Below are positions 26,394 to 33,713 of a stretch of 64,000 bases of DNA, piece by piece (within the stretch, counting starts at the first letter, position 1; each line of letters begins with the position of its first letter). The position numbers and the translations under genes were made by a program. The notes below the pieces were generated by a model. It was given only the letters and a program-made list of their open reading frames with translations, had not been told where the DNA came from and made no database searches. The DNA comes from Chryseobacterium antibioticum (GTDB lineage Bacteria; Bacteroidota; Bacteroidia; Flavobacteriales; Weeksellaceae). Location: NCBI RefSeq assembly GCF_012927325.1, contig NZ_JABBGI010000011.1, positions 90,707-154,706 of the forward strand, read 5' to 3'.

Positions 26394-26797
26394 ATAGAAA
26401 CTCCAATGAATATCTGATATGGATAACTATTTTAGATAAATTTGTGTATTTGATGTGTTGCAGGATGAAAAATTATCTCGACTTATATATATGTTTAATT
26501 TTAAGACTAATATCTTAAATGTTAACATTTTAAGATAATACTGTTTACAATAATTTCAAATAAGAGAGAATTTGCAAGAAAATGATAAATCTAAAAAGCT
26601 AAGTTTATTTCGCTCTTGTTGTAAAATCATTATTTTTTTATTCTAAATATTGTGAAAAAAACAAAACCCTATAATTAATACGTTTTAATTTCGGAAAACA
26701 TCAATATTCATCAATGATATTAATCACGTTAACAAATTTTAATATTAGCGGAACCCACTGTAAATTTGCCCTCAGAAAGTATTAAAATTATTATAAA
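26394..26797. other. 404-bp AT-rich spacer before barrel gene 3
   Basis: No gene was seen on either strand. The only recognised element is the promoter box at 26761. The length is unusual for this compact cluster. Confidence 0.5.
26761..26768 (+). promoter_or_regulatory. TAnnTTTG -7 box for barrel gene 3
   Basis: TAAATTTG lies 29 bases before the ATG at 26798. Confidence 0.5.
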
Positions 26798-27460
26798 ATG
26801 AAAAAATTAGTATTAGCTGGTGCAATTGCACTTTTCGGTTTATCTAATGCACAGATTGCAAAAAGAACTGCATATATCTCAGGACAAGTAGGTTATTCTC
26901 AAGAAGAGAACAACAATAATGATACTAAAGTAGAAAGCTTTAGAATTGTACCAACTGCAGGTTATTTCGTTGGAACTAACTTAGCTGTAGGATTAGGTGT
27001 AGGATATGCAAGTGATAAAGTTACTAAAACTACAACTGGATCAGTTCTAGGAGGAAGCTTTGTTTCTGAAACTAAAGGTACTCAGTCTGCATTTGTTGTA
27101 GCTCCTTTCGTAAGAAAATACTGGACTTTAGCTGACAAATTGTACATCTTCGGTCAATTAGAAGTTCCAATGGAATTTGGTCAATTTAAAGAGGAAGCAA
27201 CTACAACTGCTACAATAGGATCAACTACAAATACTACATCTACTTCTGATAAAGCAAACTATACTTCAATTGGAGTAAACGTTAAGCCAGGTTTAGATTA
27301 TTTCTTAAACAAAAACTGGAGCATTGAAGCTACTTTCGGTGAATTTGGATACAACACTTCTAAATTAGACGTTGATGGAGCTAAAAGTGTAAACAACTAC
27401 AAGTTCGGTTTGAATTTATCAGCTGTAACTTTCGGAGTTAAGTATGTTTTTGCTAAGTAA
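26798..27460 (+). CDS. Outer-membrane beta-barrel protein, cluster copy 3
   Basis: The 220-residue protein has signal peptide MKKLVLAGAIALFGLSNAQ and barrel strands such as TAYISGQVGYSQEE, VGTNLAVGLGVGYAS and FVVAPFVRKYWTLADKLYIF. A Thr/Ser-rich loop (TTTATIGSTTNTTSTSDKAN) is likely extracellular, and the last strand ends VTFGVKYVFAK. It resembles the Bacteroidota small barrel family but differs from copies 1 and 4. An IS200-type element follows its terminator. Confidence 0.87.
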   Translation: MKKLVLAGAIALFGLSNAQIAKRTAYISGQVGYSQEENNNNDTKVESFRIVPTAGYFVGTNLAVGLGVGYASDKVTKTTTGSVLGGSFVSETKGTQSAFVVAPFVRKYWTLADKLYIFGQLEVPMEFGQFKEEATTTATIGSTTNTTSTSDKANYTSIGVNVKPGLDYFLNKNWSIEATFGEFGYNTSKLDVDGAKSVNNYKFGLNLSAVTFGVKYVFAK

Positions 27461-27484
27461 TTAACAAAGCATTTATAAAATAAG

Positions 27485-27515
27485 AGCCCTAAAATTTATT
27501 TTAGGGCTTTTTTTA
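27485..27515 (+). terminator. Terminator after barrel gene 3
   Basis: A perfect 10-bp stem (AGCCCTAAAA / TTTTAGGGCT) is followed by seven T. Confidence 0.9.
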
Positions 27516-27532
27516 CCTTTAAAACTAAACCA

Positions 27533-27579
27533 CTATGGACTTAAAGTCCATAGGTTTGGTTTGTGGACTTAAAGTCCAC
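27533..27579. repeat. Tandem palindromes at the right end of the IS
   Basis: CTATGGACTT-A-AAGTCCATAG (27533-27553) and GTGGACTT-A-AAGTCCAC (27563-27579) share the core GGACTTAAAGTCC. They are probable single-strand hairpins recognised by TnpA. Confidence 0.8.
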
Positions 27580-27592
27580 GATTCGAGTATTA

Positions 27593-28027
27593 CTACTCAA
27601 TGATAAAATTACTTTGGTCTTGATCAGTTGGGTTTCGATGATGTTCCAAATACTCGTTAAGCATTTCATCCGTAATATTGCCAGTGCTCCAACAACCAAA
27701 TCCTATTGCCCAAAAATGACGTCCCCAATAACGTTGTTTCAATTCAGGAAATTCAATTTGAAGTTTCCTAGAGCTTCGACCTTTGAATAGTTTAACAAGA
27801 CTACTTATATCTTGATTAGGGCGATATTCTATATGCATATGAACATGATCTTTAGAGACAACTCCTTTCAAAATTCTAATATCTTCTGCCTGGCAAATTT
27901 GAAGCAAAATACTACGACAGCGTAATTTAATATCACCCTCCAATACTGGAAAACGATATTTAGTAACCCATACAATATGTGCTGTTAACCTACTTACACT
28001 ATGACCATTGCTACGTTGATAATCCAC
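27593..28027 (-). CDS. tnpA: IS200/IS605-family transposase (Y1, TnpA)
   Basis: This 144-residue enzyme moves single-stranded DNA by a tyrosine-mediated HUH mechanism. The HUH motif is visible as KDHVHMHIEYRP (about residue 60) and the likely catalytic Tyr in MLNEYLEHH near the C-terminus. The opening HSVSRLTAHIVWVTKYRFPV and FKGRSSRKLQIEFPEL are typical of the family. The length is complete, so it may be active. The gene is read on the opposite strand to the flanking barrel genes. Confidence 0.95.
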   Translation of the reverse strand: MDYQRSNGHSVSRLTAHIVWVTKYRFPVLEGDIKLRCRSILLQICQAEDIRILKGVVSKDHVHMHIEYRPNQDISSLVKLFKGRSSRKLQIEFPELKQRYWGRHFWAIGFGCWSTGNITDEMLNEYLEHHRNPTDQDQSNFIIE

Positions 28028-28063
28028 AAAACAAAGATAACATTTTTAGAAACTGAAAGTAAA

Positions 28064-28079
28064 ATGCACTAAAGTGCAT
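28064..28079. repeat. Left-end palindrome of the IS
   Basis: ATGCACT-AA-AGTGCAT can form a hairpin just upstream of tnpA. Its core differs from the right-end palindromes. Confidence 0.7.
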
Positions 28080-28126
28080 AGTTTTAACTATTTCTGAGAC
28101 CAATAAAATTTTATTTAATAATAATC

Positions 28127-28780
28127 ATGAAAAAAATCTTATTGGCATCAGCTCTTGCTTTTTTTGCAGGCATCAATGCACAAACAAAATTTGGAGTAAA
28201 AGCGGGTTACACATTATCGAATTTAACATCTAATGAAGATCTTGATGCTTTTGAAGGAGCAGACGGAGGTTTGAAATCCAAATCAGGGTTTTATGTAGGC
28301 GCTTTGGTGGAGCATAAATTCAATAGTAAATTTGCTTTACAAGGGGAAGTTCAGTATGCTAATTTAGGGGGTAAAGCTGAAGTTTCAACATTGGGAATCA
28401 CTGTTACAGAAAAATTCAATTTCAACAGAATCGTAGTTCCTGTAGCGGCCAGATATTATGCAACTCCTGAATTAGGATTGTACGCAGGACCTTTTGTAAG
28501 CTTTAGAACAAGTACTAAAGTAAAGATAGATGTAGCTGGAGGAATAGCAGATCAACAGATCTTAAATGCAGGTGAAAATGCTTTAGAAAAGAGTTTTGAT
28601 GACAACCTTAAGTCTACGGAATTTGGTTTGTTTTTAGGAGCGGATTATAACATATACAAAGGACTATTCGTAGATGCACGTTACAGTTTCGGACTAACAA
28701 ATATGATTAAGGATCCTGTAAATGACGAGAAATTGAAGATGAATTTCTTCCAGATCGGATTGGGATACAAATTCAAATAA
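28127..28780 (+). CDS. Outer-membrane beta-barrel protein, cluster copy 4
   Basis: The 217-residue protein has signal peptide MKKILLASALAFFAGINAQ and is closely related to copy 1 (25031): TKFGVKAGYTLSNLTSNEDL, FYVGALVEHKFNSKFALQGE and a final FFQIGLGYKFK strand. No TAnnTTTG box lies between the IS and the ATG, so the IS may have separated it from its original promoter or now affect its expression. Substrate unknown. Confidence 0.88.
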   Translation: MKKILLASALAFFAGINAQTKFGVKAGYTLSNLTSNEDLDAFEGADGGLKSKSGFYVGALVEHKFNSKFALQGEVQYANLGGKAEVSTLGITVTEKFNFNRIVVPVAARYYATPELGLYAGPFVSFRTSTKVKIDVAGGIADQQILNAGENALEKSFDDNLKSTEFGLFLGADYNIYKGLFVDARYSFGLTNMIKDPVNDEKLKMNFFQIGLGYKFK

Positions 28781-28784
28781 AACA

Positions 28785-28818
28785 AAAAACTCTCAGAAAT
28801 TATTCTGAGAGTTTTTTT
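28785..28818. terminator. Terminator between barrel gene 4 and ffh (convergent)
   Basis: A 14-bp stem (AAAAACTCTCAGAA / TTCTGAGAGTTTTT) with T runs on both strands serves the barrel gene and possibly also ffh. Confidence 0.88.
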
Positions 28819-28849
28819 ATGTCTTCTTATCTAAAGTTTAAAATCTTTA

Positions 28850-30211
28850 TTATTTCCCCATCATTCCGCCCATGCCTGGCATATTTGGCATTTTGCTCAT
28901 CATCTGCATCATTTGTTTTCCCTGAGGTCCCTGCATCATCTTCATCATTTTACCCATCTGGTCGAATTGCTTCATTAATTGATTCACATCTTCAATCTTT
29001 CTTCCTGCTCCTTTTGCAATTCTCTGCTTTCTCTGACTGTTAATGATAGAAGGTCTTCTTCTCTCATCAGGGGTCATAGAGTAGATAATCGCTTCAATGT
29101 GCTTGAAAGCATCATCGCTGATCTCAACATCCTTAATGGCTTTTCCAACTCCAGGGATCATTCCCATAAGGTCTTTCATATTACCCATCTTCTTGATCTG
29201 GTTGATCTGTTTCAGGAAGTCATCAAAACCAAACTCATTTTTAGCAATCTTTTTGTGAAGCTTTTTAGCTTCTTCTTCGTCAAACTGTTCCTGAGCTCTT
29301 TCTACCAGGGAAACAACATCTCCCATTCCCAGTATTCTGTCAGCCATCCTTTCCGGATAGAAAACATCCAAAGCTTCCATTTTCTCACCGGTAGAGATAA
29401 ACTTAATCGGTTTTTCTACTACAGAACGAATCGTTAAAGCAGCACCCCCTCGCGTATCACCATCTAATTTGGTAAGAACAACACCGTCAAAATTCAATGT
29501 ATCGTTGAATGCTTTTGCTGTATTCACAGCATCCTGACCGGTCATGGAATCTACTACGAATAGTGTTTCCTGAGGTTTGATGAAGTAATGCACAGACTTG
29601 ATCTCGTTCATCATCTGCTCGTCAATAGCAAGACGTCCTGCTGTATCGACGATTACGACATCATGACCGTTTGCCTTTGCAAAAGCAATTCCATTTTCAG
29701 CAATGGTAGATGGATTGGTTGATCCTTCTTCAGTAAAAACCGGAACTCCGATCTGGCCACCTAATACTTTAAGCTGGTCGATCGCAGCGGGACGGTAAAC
29801 ATCACAGGCAACCAATAAAGGTTTTTTTGCTCTTTTTGTTTTTAAATGATGAGCCAGTTTTCCGGAGAAAGTAGTCTTACCGGAACCCTGAAGACCAGCA
29901 ATAAGGATCACAGAAGGTTTCCCTGAAAGATTGATCCCTTCCTGAGAACCTCCCATGAGTTCTACTAATTCGTCATGAACGATCTTCGTCATCAACTGTC
30001 CCGGTGTAAGAGAAGTAAGAACGTTTTGTCCTAAAGCTTTATCCTGAACTCTTTTCGTAAGATCTTTTGCAACTTTATAGTTAACATCGGCATCTACCAA
30101 CGCTCTACGGATTTCCTTTACGGTTTCCGCTACGTTGATCTCTGTGATTTTTCCGCGTCCGGAAATATTATGTAGAGCCTTGTCTAATTTATCCTGTAAA
30201 CTATTAAACAT
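28850..30211 (-). CDS. ffh: Signal recognition particle protein Ffh
   Basis: Ffh binds 4.5S RNA and hydrophobic signal sequences and, with FtsY, targets nascent membrane proteins to SecYEG. The 453 residues have the N-domain, the GTPase G-domain with P-loop GLQGSGKTT (106-114) and VDTAGRLAIDEQMM, TKLDGDTRGGAAL, and a Met-rich M-domain ending MMKMMQGPQGKQMMQMMSKM. It has its own promoter and is divergent from the small membrane protein at 30319. Confidence 0.97.
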   Translation of the reverse strand: MFNSLQDKLDKALHNISGRGKITEINVAETVKEIRRALVDADVNYKVAKDLTKRVQDKALGQNVLTSLTPGQLMTKIVHDELVELMGGSQEGINLSGKPSVILIAGLQGSGKTTFSGKLAHHLKTKRAKKPLLVACDVYRPAAIDQLKVLGGQIGVPVFTEEGSTNPSTIAENGIAFAKANGHDVVIVDTAGRLAIDEQMMNEIKSVHYFIKPQETLFVVDSMTGQDAVNTAKAFNDTLNFDGVVLTKLDGDTRGGAALTIRSVVEKPIKFISTGEKMEALDVFYPERMADRILGMGDVVSLVERAQEQFDEEEAKKLHKKIAKNEFGFDDFLKQINQIKKMGNMKDLMGMIPGVGKAIKDVEISDDAFKHIEAIIYSMTPDERRRPSIINSQRKQRIAKGAGRKIEDVNQLMKQFDQMGKMMKMMQGPQGKQMMQMMSKMPNMPGMGGMMGK

Positions 30212-30234
30212 ATTGATTGTAAATTATAGGTTTG

Positions 30235-30242
30235 CAAAAATA
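30235..30242 (-). promoter_or_regulatory. TAnnTTTG -7 box for ffh
   Basis: The minus strand reads TATTTTTG, 23 bases upstream of the ffh ATG. Confidence 0.55.
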
Positions 30243-30281
30243 AGGAATTTTTGACAATATATATTATATAAGGTATTGAGA

Positions 30282-30314
30282 TTTGTTTTGTTTTAAATTA
30301 TAATTCTATTTTTG
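30282..30314 (+). promoter_or_regulatory. Promoter of the 30319 gene, leaderless geometry
   Basis: TTTG (30282-30285), 21 bases, then TATTTTTG (30307-30314). Only CAAA separates the box from the ATG at 30319. Confidence 0.55.
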
Positions 30315-30318
30315 CAAA

Positions 30319-30588
30319 ATGAATTTTTGGGATAGTTTTATTATTATGTTTTTAATAGCATTTTTAAATGTTGTTTTATATATAGTATTTAAAAGGTATT
30401 TGTATGGGAAGCCTGATGCAGGGATGAAGTTTCTTACAATGAATATTGGTAAAGATATTTTTTGGCTTATAACTTCTTTAATAATAATTGATAAAACGAG
30501 AGAGAATTTTCTCTTAATTGTCATTTGCTTTGTTATTGGCTCATTCCTTATATATTTATCCATAATAAAACTCATTAACAAGTCTTGA
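30319..30588 (+). CDS. Small membrane protein upstream of atpB
   Basis: The 89-residue protein has three hydrophobic helices (FIIMFLIAFLNVVLYIVF, IFWLITSLIIID, FLLIVICFVIGSFLIYLSII) with a basic loop. Its place before atpB recalls AtpI/AtpZ-type assembly factors, but I see no sequence match, and it has its own promoter and terminator, so it is not clearly part of the atp operon. Function unknown. Confidence 0.65.
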   Translation: MNFWDSFIIMFLIAFLNVVLYIVFKRYLYGKPDAGMKFLTMNIGKDIFWLITSLIIIDKTRENFLLIVICFVIGSFLIYLSIIKLINKS

Positions 30589-30615
30589 TTTTTTTGATGA
30601 TAAAAATCAATTTTT
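30585..30615 (+). terminator. Terminator after the 30319 gene
   Basis: TTGATTTTT / AAAAATCAA with an 8-base loop followed by TTTTT overlaps the stop codon. It isolates this gene from atpB. Confidence 0.7.
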
Positions 30616-30642
30616 AATATTGGTAAAGTTTAATAAAATCAA

Positions 30643-30650
30643 TATATTTG
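30643..30650 (+). promoter_or_regulatory. TAnnTTTG -7 box for the ATP synthase operon
   Basis: TATATTTG lies 20 bases before the atpB ATG. Confidence 0.6.
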
Positions 30651-30670
30651 CACACGATTAAAAAAGAGAT

Positions 30671-31798
30671 ATGAACAGAAAGATTTCTTCATTATTTTTC
30701 GCATTTTTATTTGTGTTTATTAGCGGTTTTGCTACTGCACAACATGATTCTGAAGGTGAAAAATCCGCTGAAAAAGTAGAGCACAAAGAAGATGGTGACA
30801 AATTCAATGCTACAAAAATGATCATGGAGCACATTGGTGATTCTAATGAATGGCATTTATGGACTACAAAAGACGATAACGGTGAAGAACACCATGTTTC
30901 TATTCCATTACCCGTGATTATTAAAGATAGTGAAGGGTTGCATACTTTTCTTTCAAGCAGTATCGCTCATGGTCATGAACACGATGGGTATACATTAAAA
31001 GAAGGACAAGTAGTTTCTACTAAAGGAATTGAAAAAGCAACTTTATTTTCAATTATCAGTGGGAAACAAAAATCGAGTGAAGTATTTTTTGATCTTTCAA
31101 TTACTAAAAATGCAGCTTCAATGTTATTGTCAGTAATTTTTATGGCAATTATATTCATAGGAATGGCAAGAAACTATAAAAAGTCTCAATTACCAAGAGG
31201 AGCTGGGAAATTATTAGAGCCAGTAATTGTATTTATAAGAGATGAAGTGGCTATTCCAAACATCGGATCTGTTAAATATAAAAGATATATGCCTTATTTA
31301 TTAACTGCATTCTTCTTTATTTGGTTTAACAACTTATTTGGGTTGATTCCTTTCTTTCCTTTTGGAGCAAACCTTACAGGAAATATCGCAATCACTGCAG
31401 TTTTAGCAATCATTACTTTATTAATTACATTATTCAGTGCTAATAAAGATTATTGGAAACATATCTTTATGCCACCGGTTCCTATCTTATTGTATCCTAT
31501 TATGGTACCAATCGAGATTATCGGGATCTTTACAAAGCCTTTCGCTTTGATGATGCGACTTTTCGCTAACGTTACAGCAGGACACATTATGATTTTGGCG
31601 ATTATTTCATTGATCTTCATTTTCAAGTCTCCGTTCTTAGGATTGGCATCTGTACCATTAGCATTATTTGTTTCCGTATTGGAATTATTAGTAGCAGCAT
31701 TGCAAGCATATATCTTCACTGTATTATCAGCCTTATTTATTGGTATTGCAGTTGCAGAGCACGAGCATGAGCATGGTCACGAAGAACATGCACATTAA
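30671..31798 (+). CDS. atpB: F0F1 ATP synthase subunit a
   Basis: Subunit a forms the proton half-channels next to the c-ring in the inner membrane. The 375-residue protein is longer than the about 270 of E. coli. A signal-peptide-like start (FFAFLFVFISGFATAQ) and a hydrophilic His/Glu-rich extension of about 140 residues precede the first core helix. The essential Arg is in KPFALMMRLFANVTAGH. The C-terminus is a His/Glu tail (EHEHEHGHEEHAH). It heads atpB-E-F-H-x-A-G. Confidence 0.95.
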   Translation: MNRKISSLFFAFLFVFISGFATAQHDSEGEKSAEKVEHKEDGDKFNATKMIMEHIGDSNEWHLWTTKDDNGEEHHVSIPLPVIIKDSEGLHTFLSSSIAHGHEHDGYTLKEGQVVSTKGIEKATLFSIISGKQKSSEVFFDLSITKNAASMLLSVIFMAIIFIGMARNYKKSQLPRGAGKLLEPVIVFIRDEVAIPNIGSVKYKRYMPYLLTAFFFIWFNNLFGLIPFFPFGANLTGNIAITAVLAIITLLITLFSANKDYWKHIFMPPVPILLYPIMVPIEIIGIFTKPFALMMRLFANVTAGHIMILAIISLIFIFKSPFLGLASVPLALFVSVLELLVAALQAYIFTVLSALFIGIAVAEHEHEHGHEEHAH

Positions 31799-31847
31799 TT
31801 AAAAGAAAAATATTAAAATAATTTTTAACTAATATAATTTATTTATT

Positions 31848-32066
31848 ATGGACATGTCAACTGGAGCAGGTTTAGTTTACGTAGGTATCGGTTTAGCAGT
31901 ACTAGGTGTAGGTCTAGGTATCGGTAAAATCGGAGGTCACGCAATGGATGCTATCGCTAGACAGCCAGAGCAAGCTGGTAAGATTCAAGGAGCAATGCTT
32001 ATTGCTGCTGGTCTTATTGAAGGTGCTGGTCTTATCGCGATTATCTTTGGTGCTTTCATCAAGTAA
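31848..32066 (+). CDS. atpE: F0F1 ATP synthase subunit c
   Basis: This 72-residue hairpin protein makes the rotary c-ring. Two hydrophobic helices flank the polar RQP loop (38-40), and the ion-binding carboxylate is Glu58 in AAGLIEGAGL. The Gln/Ser partners typical of sodium-binding rings are not evident, which suggests proton use (inference). A strong hairpin follows in the gap before atpF. Confidence 0.97.
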   Translation: MDMSTGAGLVYVGIGLAVLGVGLGIGKIGGHAMDAIARQPEQAGKIQGAMLIAAGLIEGAGLIAIIFGAFIK

Positions 32067-32083
32067 TCTATCCTCAAAAAAAC

Positions 32084-32120
32084 ATTCTTAGCAGTGAAGC
32101 GATTGGCTGCTGCTAAGAAT
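32084..32120 (+). promoter_or_regulatory. Stem-loop between atpE and atpF
   Basis: A perfect 11-bp inverted repeat (ATTCTTAGCAG / CTGCTAAGAAT) with a 15-base loop lies 18 bases past the atpE stop, followed only by TTTTAAAAAC. It may protect or partly terminate the mRNA to favour subunit c output. Confidence 0.65.
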
Positions 32121-32166
32121 TTTAAAAACAATCCATAAAATAACACTTAAAAAAGAATTTACAGAT

Positions 32167-32661
32167 ATGGGAATTATTGAACCTGGAATTGGACTTTTGT
32201 TTTGGATGACCCTTACTTTTGTTATCCTATTGTTTCTTCTTGCTAAATACGCTTGGAAACCAATTGTTAATGCGGTAAATGATAGAGAAACTTCTATCGT
32301 TGATGCATTAAACCAAGCTAAATTGGCTAAAAAAGAAATGGAAGAACTTAAAGCTGATAACGAAAGAATTATTCGTGAAGCCAAAGTCGAAAGAGATGCT
32401 ATCCTTAAAGAAGCCAGAGAAATTAAAGATAGAATCGTAGGTGAGGCTAAAGATGCTGCTAAAAACGAAGGAGATAAAATCATTGAAGCAGCTAAGCAAA
32501 CTATCCAAACTGAGAAAAATGCTGCAATGGCAGACATCAAAACTCAAATCGGTGTTTTATCTGTAAACATCGCTGAATCTATCCTTAAGCAGAAGTTGGA
32601 TAACAACGAAGCTCAAAATGAATTAGTTCAAAATTATTTAAACAAATCTAACCTTAACTAA
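32167..32661 (+). CDS. atpF: F0F1 ATP synthase subunit b
   Basis: Subunit b is the peripheral stalk. The 164-residue protein has one N-terminal membrane helix (GIGLLFWMTLTFVILLFLLA), then KYAWKPIVNAVNDRE and a long Lys/Glu/Ala coiled coil to the end that contacts the delta subunit. It lies two bases upstream of atpH. Confidence 0.96.
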   Translation: MGIIEPGIGLLFWMTLTFVILLFLLAKYAWKPIVNAVNDRETSIVDALNQAKLAKKEMEELKADNERIIREAKVERDAILKEAREIKDRIVGEAKDAAKNEGDKIIEAAKQTIQTEKNAAMADIKTQIGVLSVNIAESILKQKLDNNEAQNELVQNYLNKSNLN

Positions 32662-32663
32662 GA

Positions 32664-33203
32664 ATGCTTACATCTAAAGTAGCTAAAAGATACGCACAGG
32701 GATTGCTTGACTTCACCAATGAATCAGGCCAGACAGCTGCCGTATTTTCTGAAATGAAAGATGTAGTAAAGATCATGTCTCAATCGGTAGATTTGAACAA
32801 GTTCTTTCTTACACCTTACATTGATGCAAAAAAGAAAATAGAGGTAGCAGACCAGATCTTTAAAAGTTTGTCGGTTTCTTCACAGAACCTGATCAGATTA
32901 GTGATCAAGCACGGGCGTGAAAGCCAGCTGAAAAATATCGCTCAGGAGTTCATCAATAAAGTAGAGGATATTAACGGTGTTCAGAGAATTACTCTTACTA
33001 CTGCTACTCAGCTTTCTAAGGAGAACATTGATCAGATCCTGAGATCTACCAATTTGTTAAAAGCAGATTCAAACTTTGACCTTAAAGTAAACGTAAAGCC
33101 TGAAATTTTAGGAGGTTATATTTTAAGAGTAGGAGACCAGCAGATCGATGCATCTGTGAAAACTAAATTGGGTCAGATTAAAAAAGATTTTCAATTGAAC
33201 TAA
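32664..33203 (+). CDS. atpH: F0F1 ATP synthase subunit delta
   Basis: Delta links the b stalk to the top of F1. The 179-residue protein starts SKVAKRYAQGLLDFTNESGQ and ends with the conserved LKVNVKPEILGGYILRVGDQ and IDASVKTKLGQIKKDF. It is followed after one base by an unrelated exported-protein gene rather than atpA. Confidence 0.95.
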   Translation: MLTSKVAKRYAQGLLDFTNESGQTAAVFSEMKDVVKIMSQSVDLNKFFLTPYIDAKKKIEVADQIFKSLSVSSQNLIRLVIKHGRESQLKNIAQEFINKVEDINGVQRITLTTATQLSKENIDQILRSTNLLKADSNFDLKVNVKPEILGGYILRVGDQQIDASVKTKLGQIKKDFQLN

Positions 33204-33204
33204 T

Positions 33205-33630
33205 ATGAAAAAGGTCTTATATATATCAATGCTTGCTTTTTCTTGTCTAGCTTTTGGACAGAAAGTGAAAATAAAGAAAGATATTGTATATGTTGATGGT
33301 CAACAATGGCTTTTAGCTGAAAAAGATGCTTTTAACTGTTCAATTTTTGATAAGAATAAGAATGAAATTATTTTTATAAAATATATCAAACAAAGTATAG
33401 GTGATAATATGCTTTTTAATCGTTCAGGTAAACCAAACTATTACTTAGTGAAATTTATTGGTACTGATAAGTCAATTGAAATTAGAGAACTTCCTGAAGA
33501 CATATTGAAGATTATTTATAAGTCAAATGTTGTAAATCCAGATCTAACATTAAATCCAGATAAATTAAGGACTTTGGTTGAAAAGTATGGAAACGATTTT
33601 TCAAAAGATACAGGTTCAACAACACTATAA
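33205..33630 (+). CDS. Exported protein of unknown function inside the atp operon
   Basis: The 141-residue protein has a signal peptide (MKKVLYISMLAFSCLAFGQ) and then a Lys/Ile-rich domain (KVKIKKDIVYVDGQQWLLAE, FNCSIFDKNKNEIIFIKYI) without recognised motifs. Its ATG lies one base after the atpH stop, so it is probably translated with the operon, but it has no known place in the ATP synthase and an exported protein is unexpected here. Codon composition looks more AT-rich than in atpA. It may be a recent insertion. Confidence 0.8.
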   Translation: MKKVLYISMLAFSCLAFGQKVKIKKDIVYVDGQQWLLAEKDAFNCSIFDKNKNEIIFIKYIKQSIGDNMLFNRSGKPNYYLVKFIGTDKSIEIRELPEDILKIIYKSNVVNPDLTLNPDKLRTLVEKYGNDFSKDTGSTTL

Positions 33631-33713
33631 TAATTAAATAATCTACTTCTAAAAGAAGTGTATTAGTTTAGGAAAATAAAATTTATTTTAAATTAAGAAA
33701 AAACAACCATATA

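Larger units (their letters stand above)
27526..28085 (-). mobile_element. IS200/IS605-family insertion sequence (tnpA only)
   Basis: A Y1 transposase gene (27593-28027) is flanked by subterminal palindromes: two tandem ones downstream of it (27533-27553 and 27563-27579) and one upstream (28064-28079). No tnpB is present and no target duplication is expected for this family. Exact ends cannot be fixed without an empty-site comparison. It sits between barrel genes 3 and 4, with its upstream end about 42 bases before the start of gene 4. Confidence 0.85.

Noticed and set aside
28819..29043. Plus-strand ORF opposite the end of ffh.
   Set aside because: It is a shadow of the Met/Gly-rich M-domain of Ffh.
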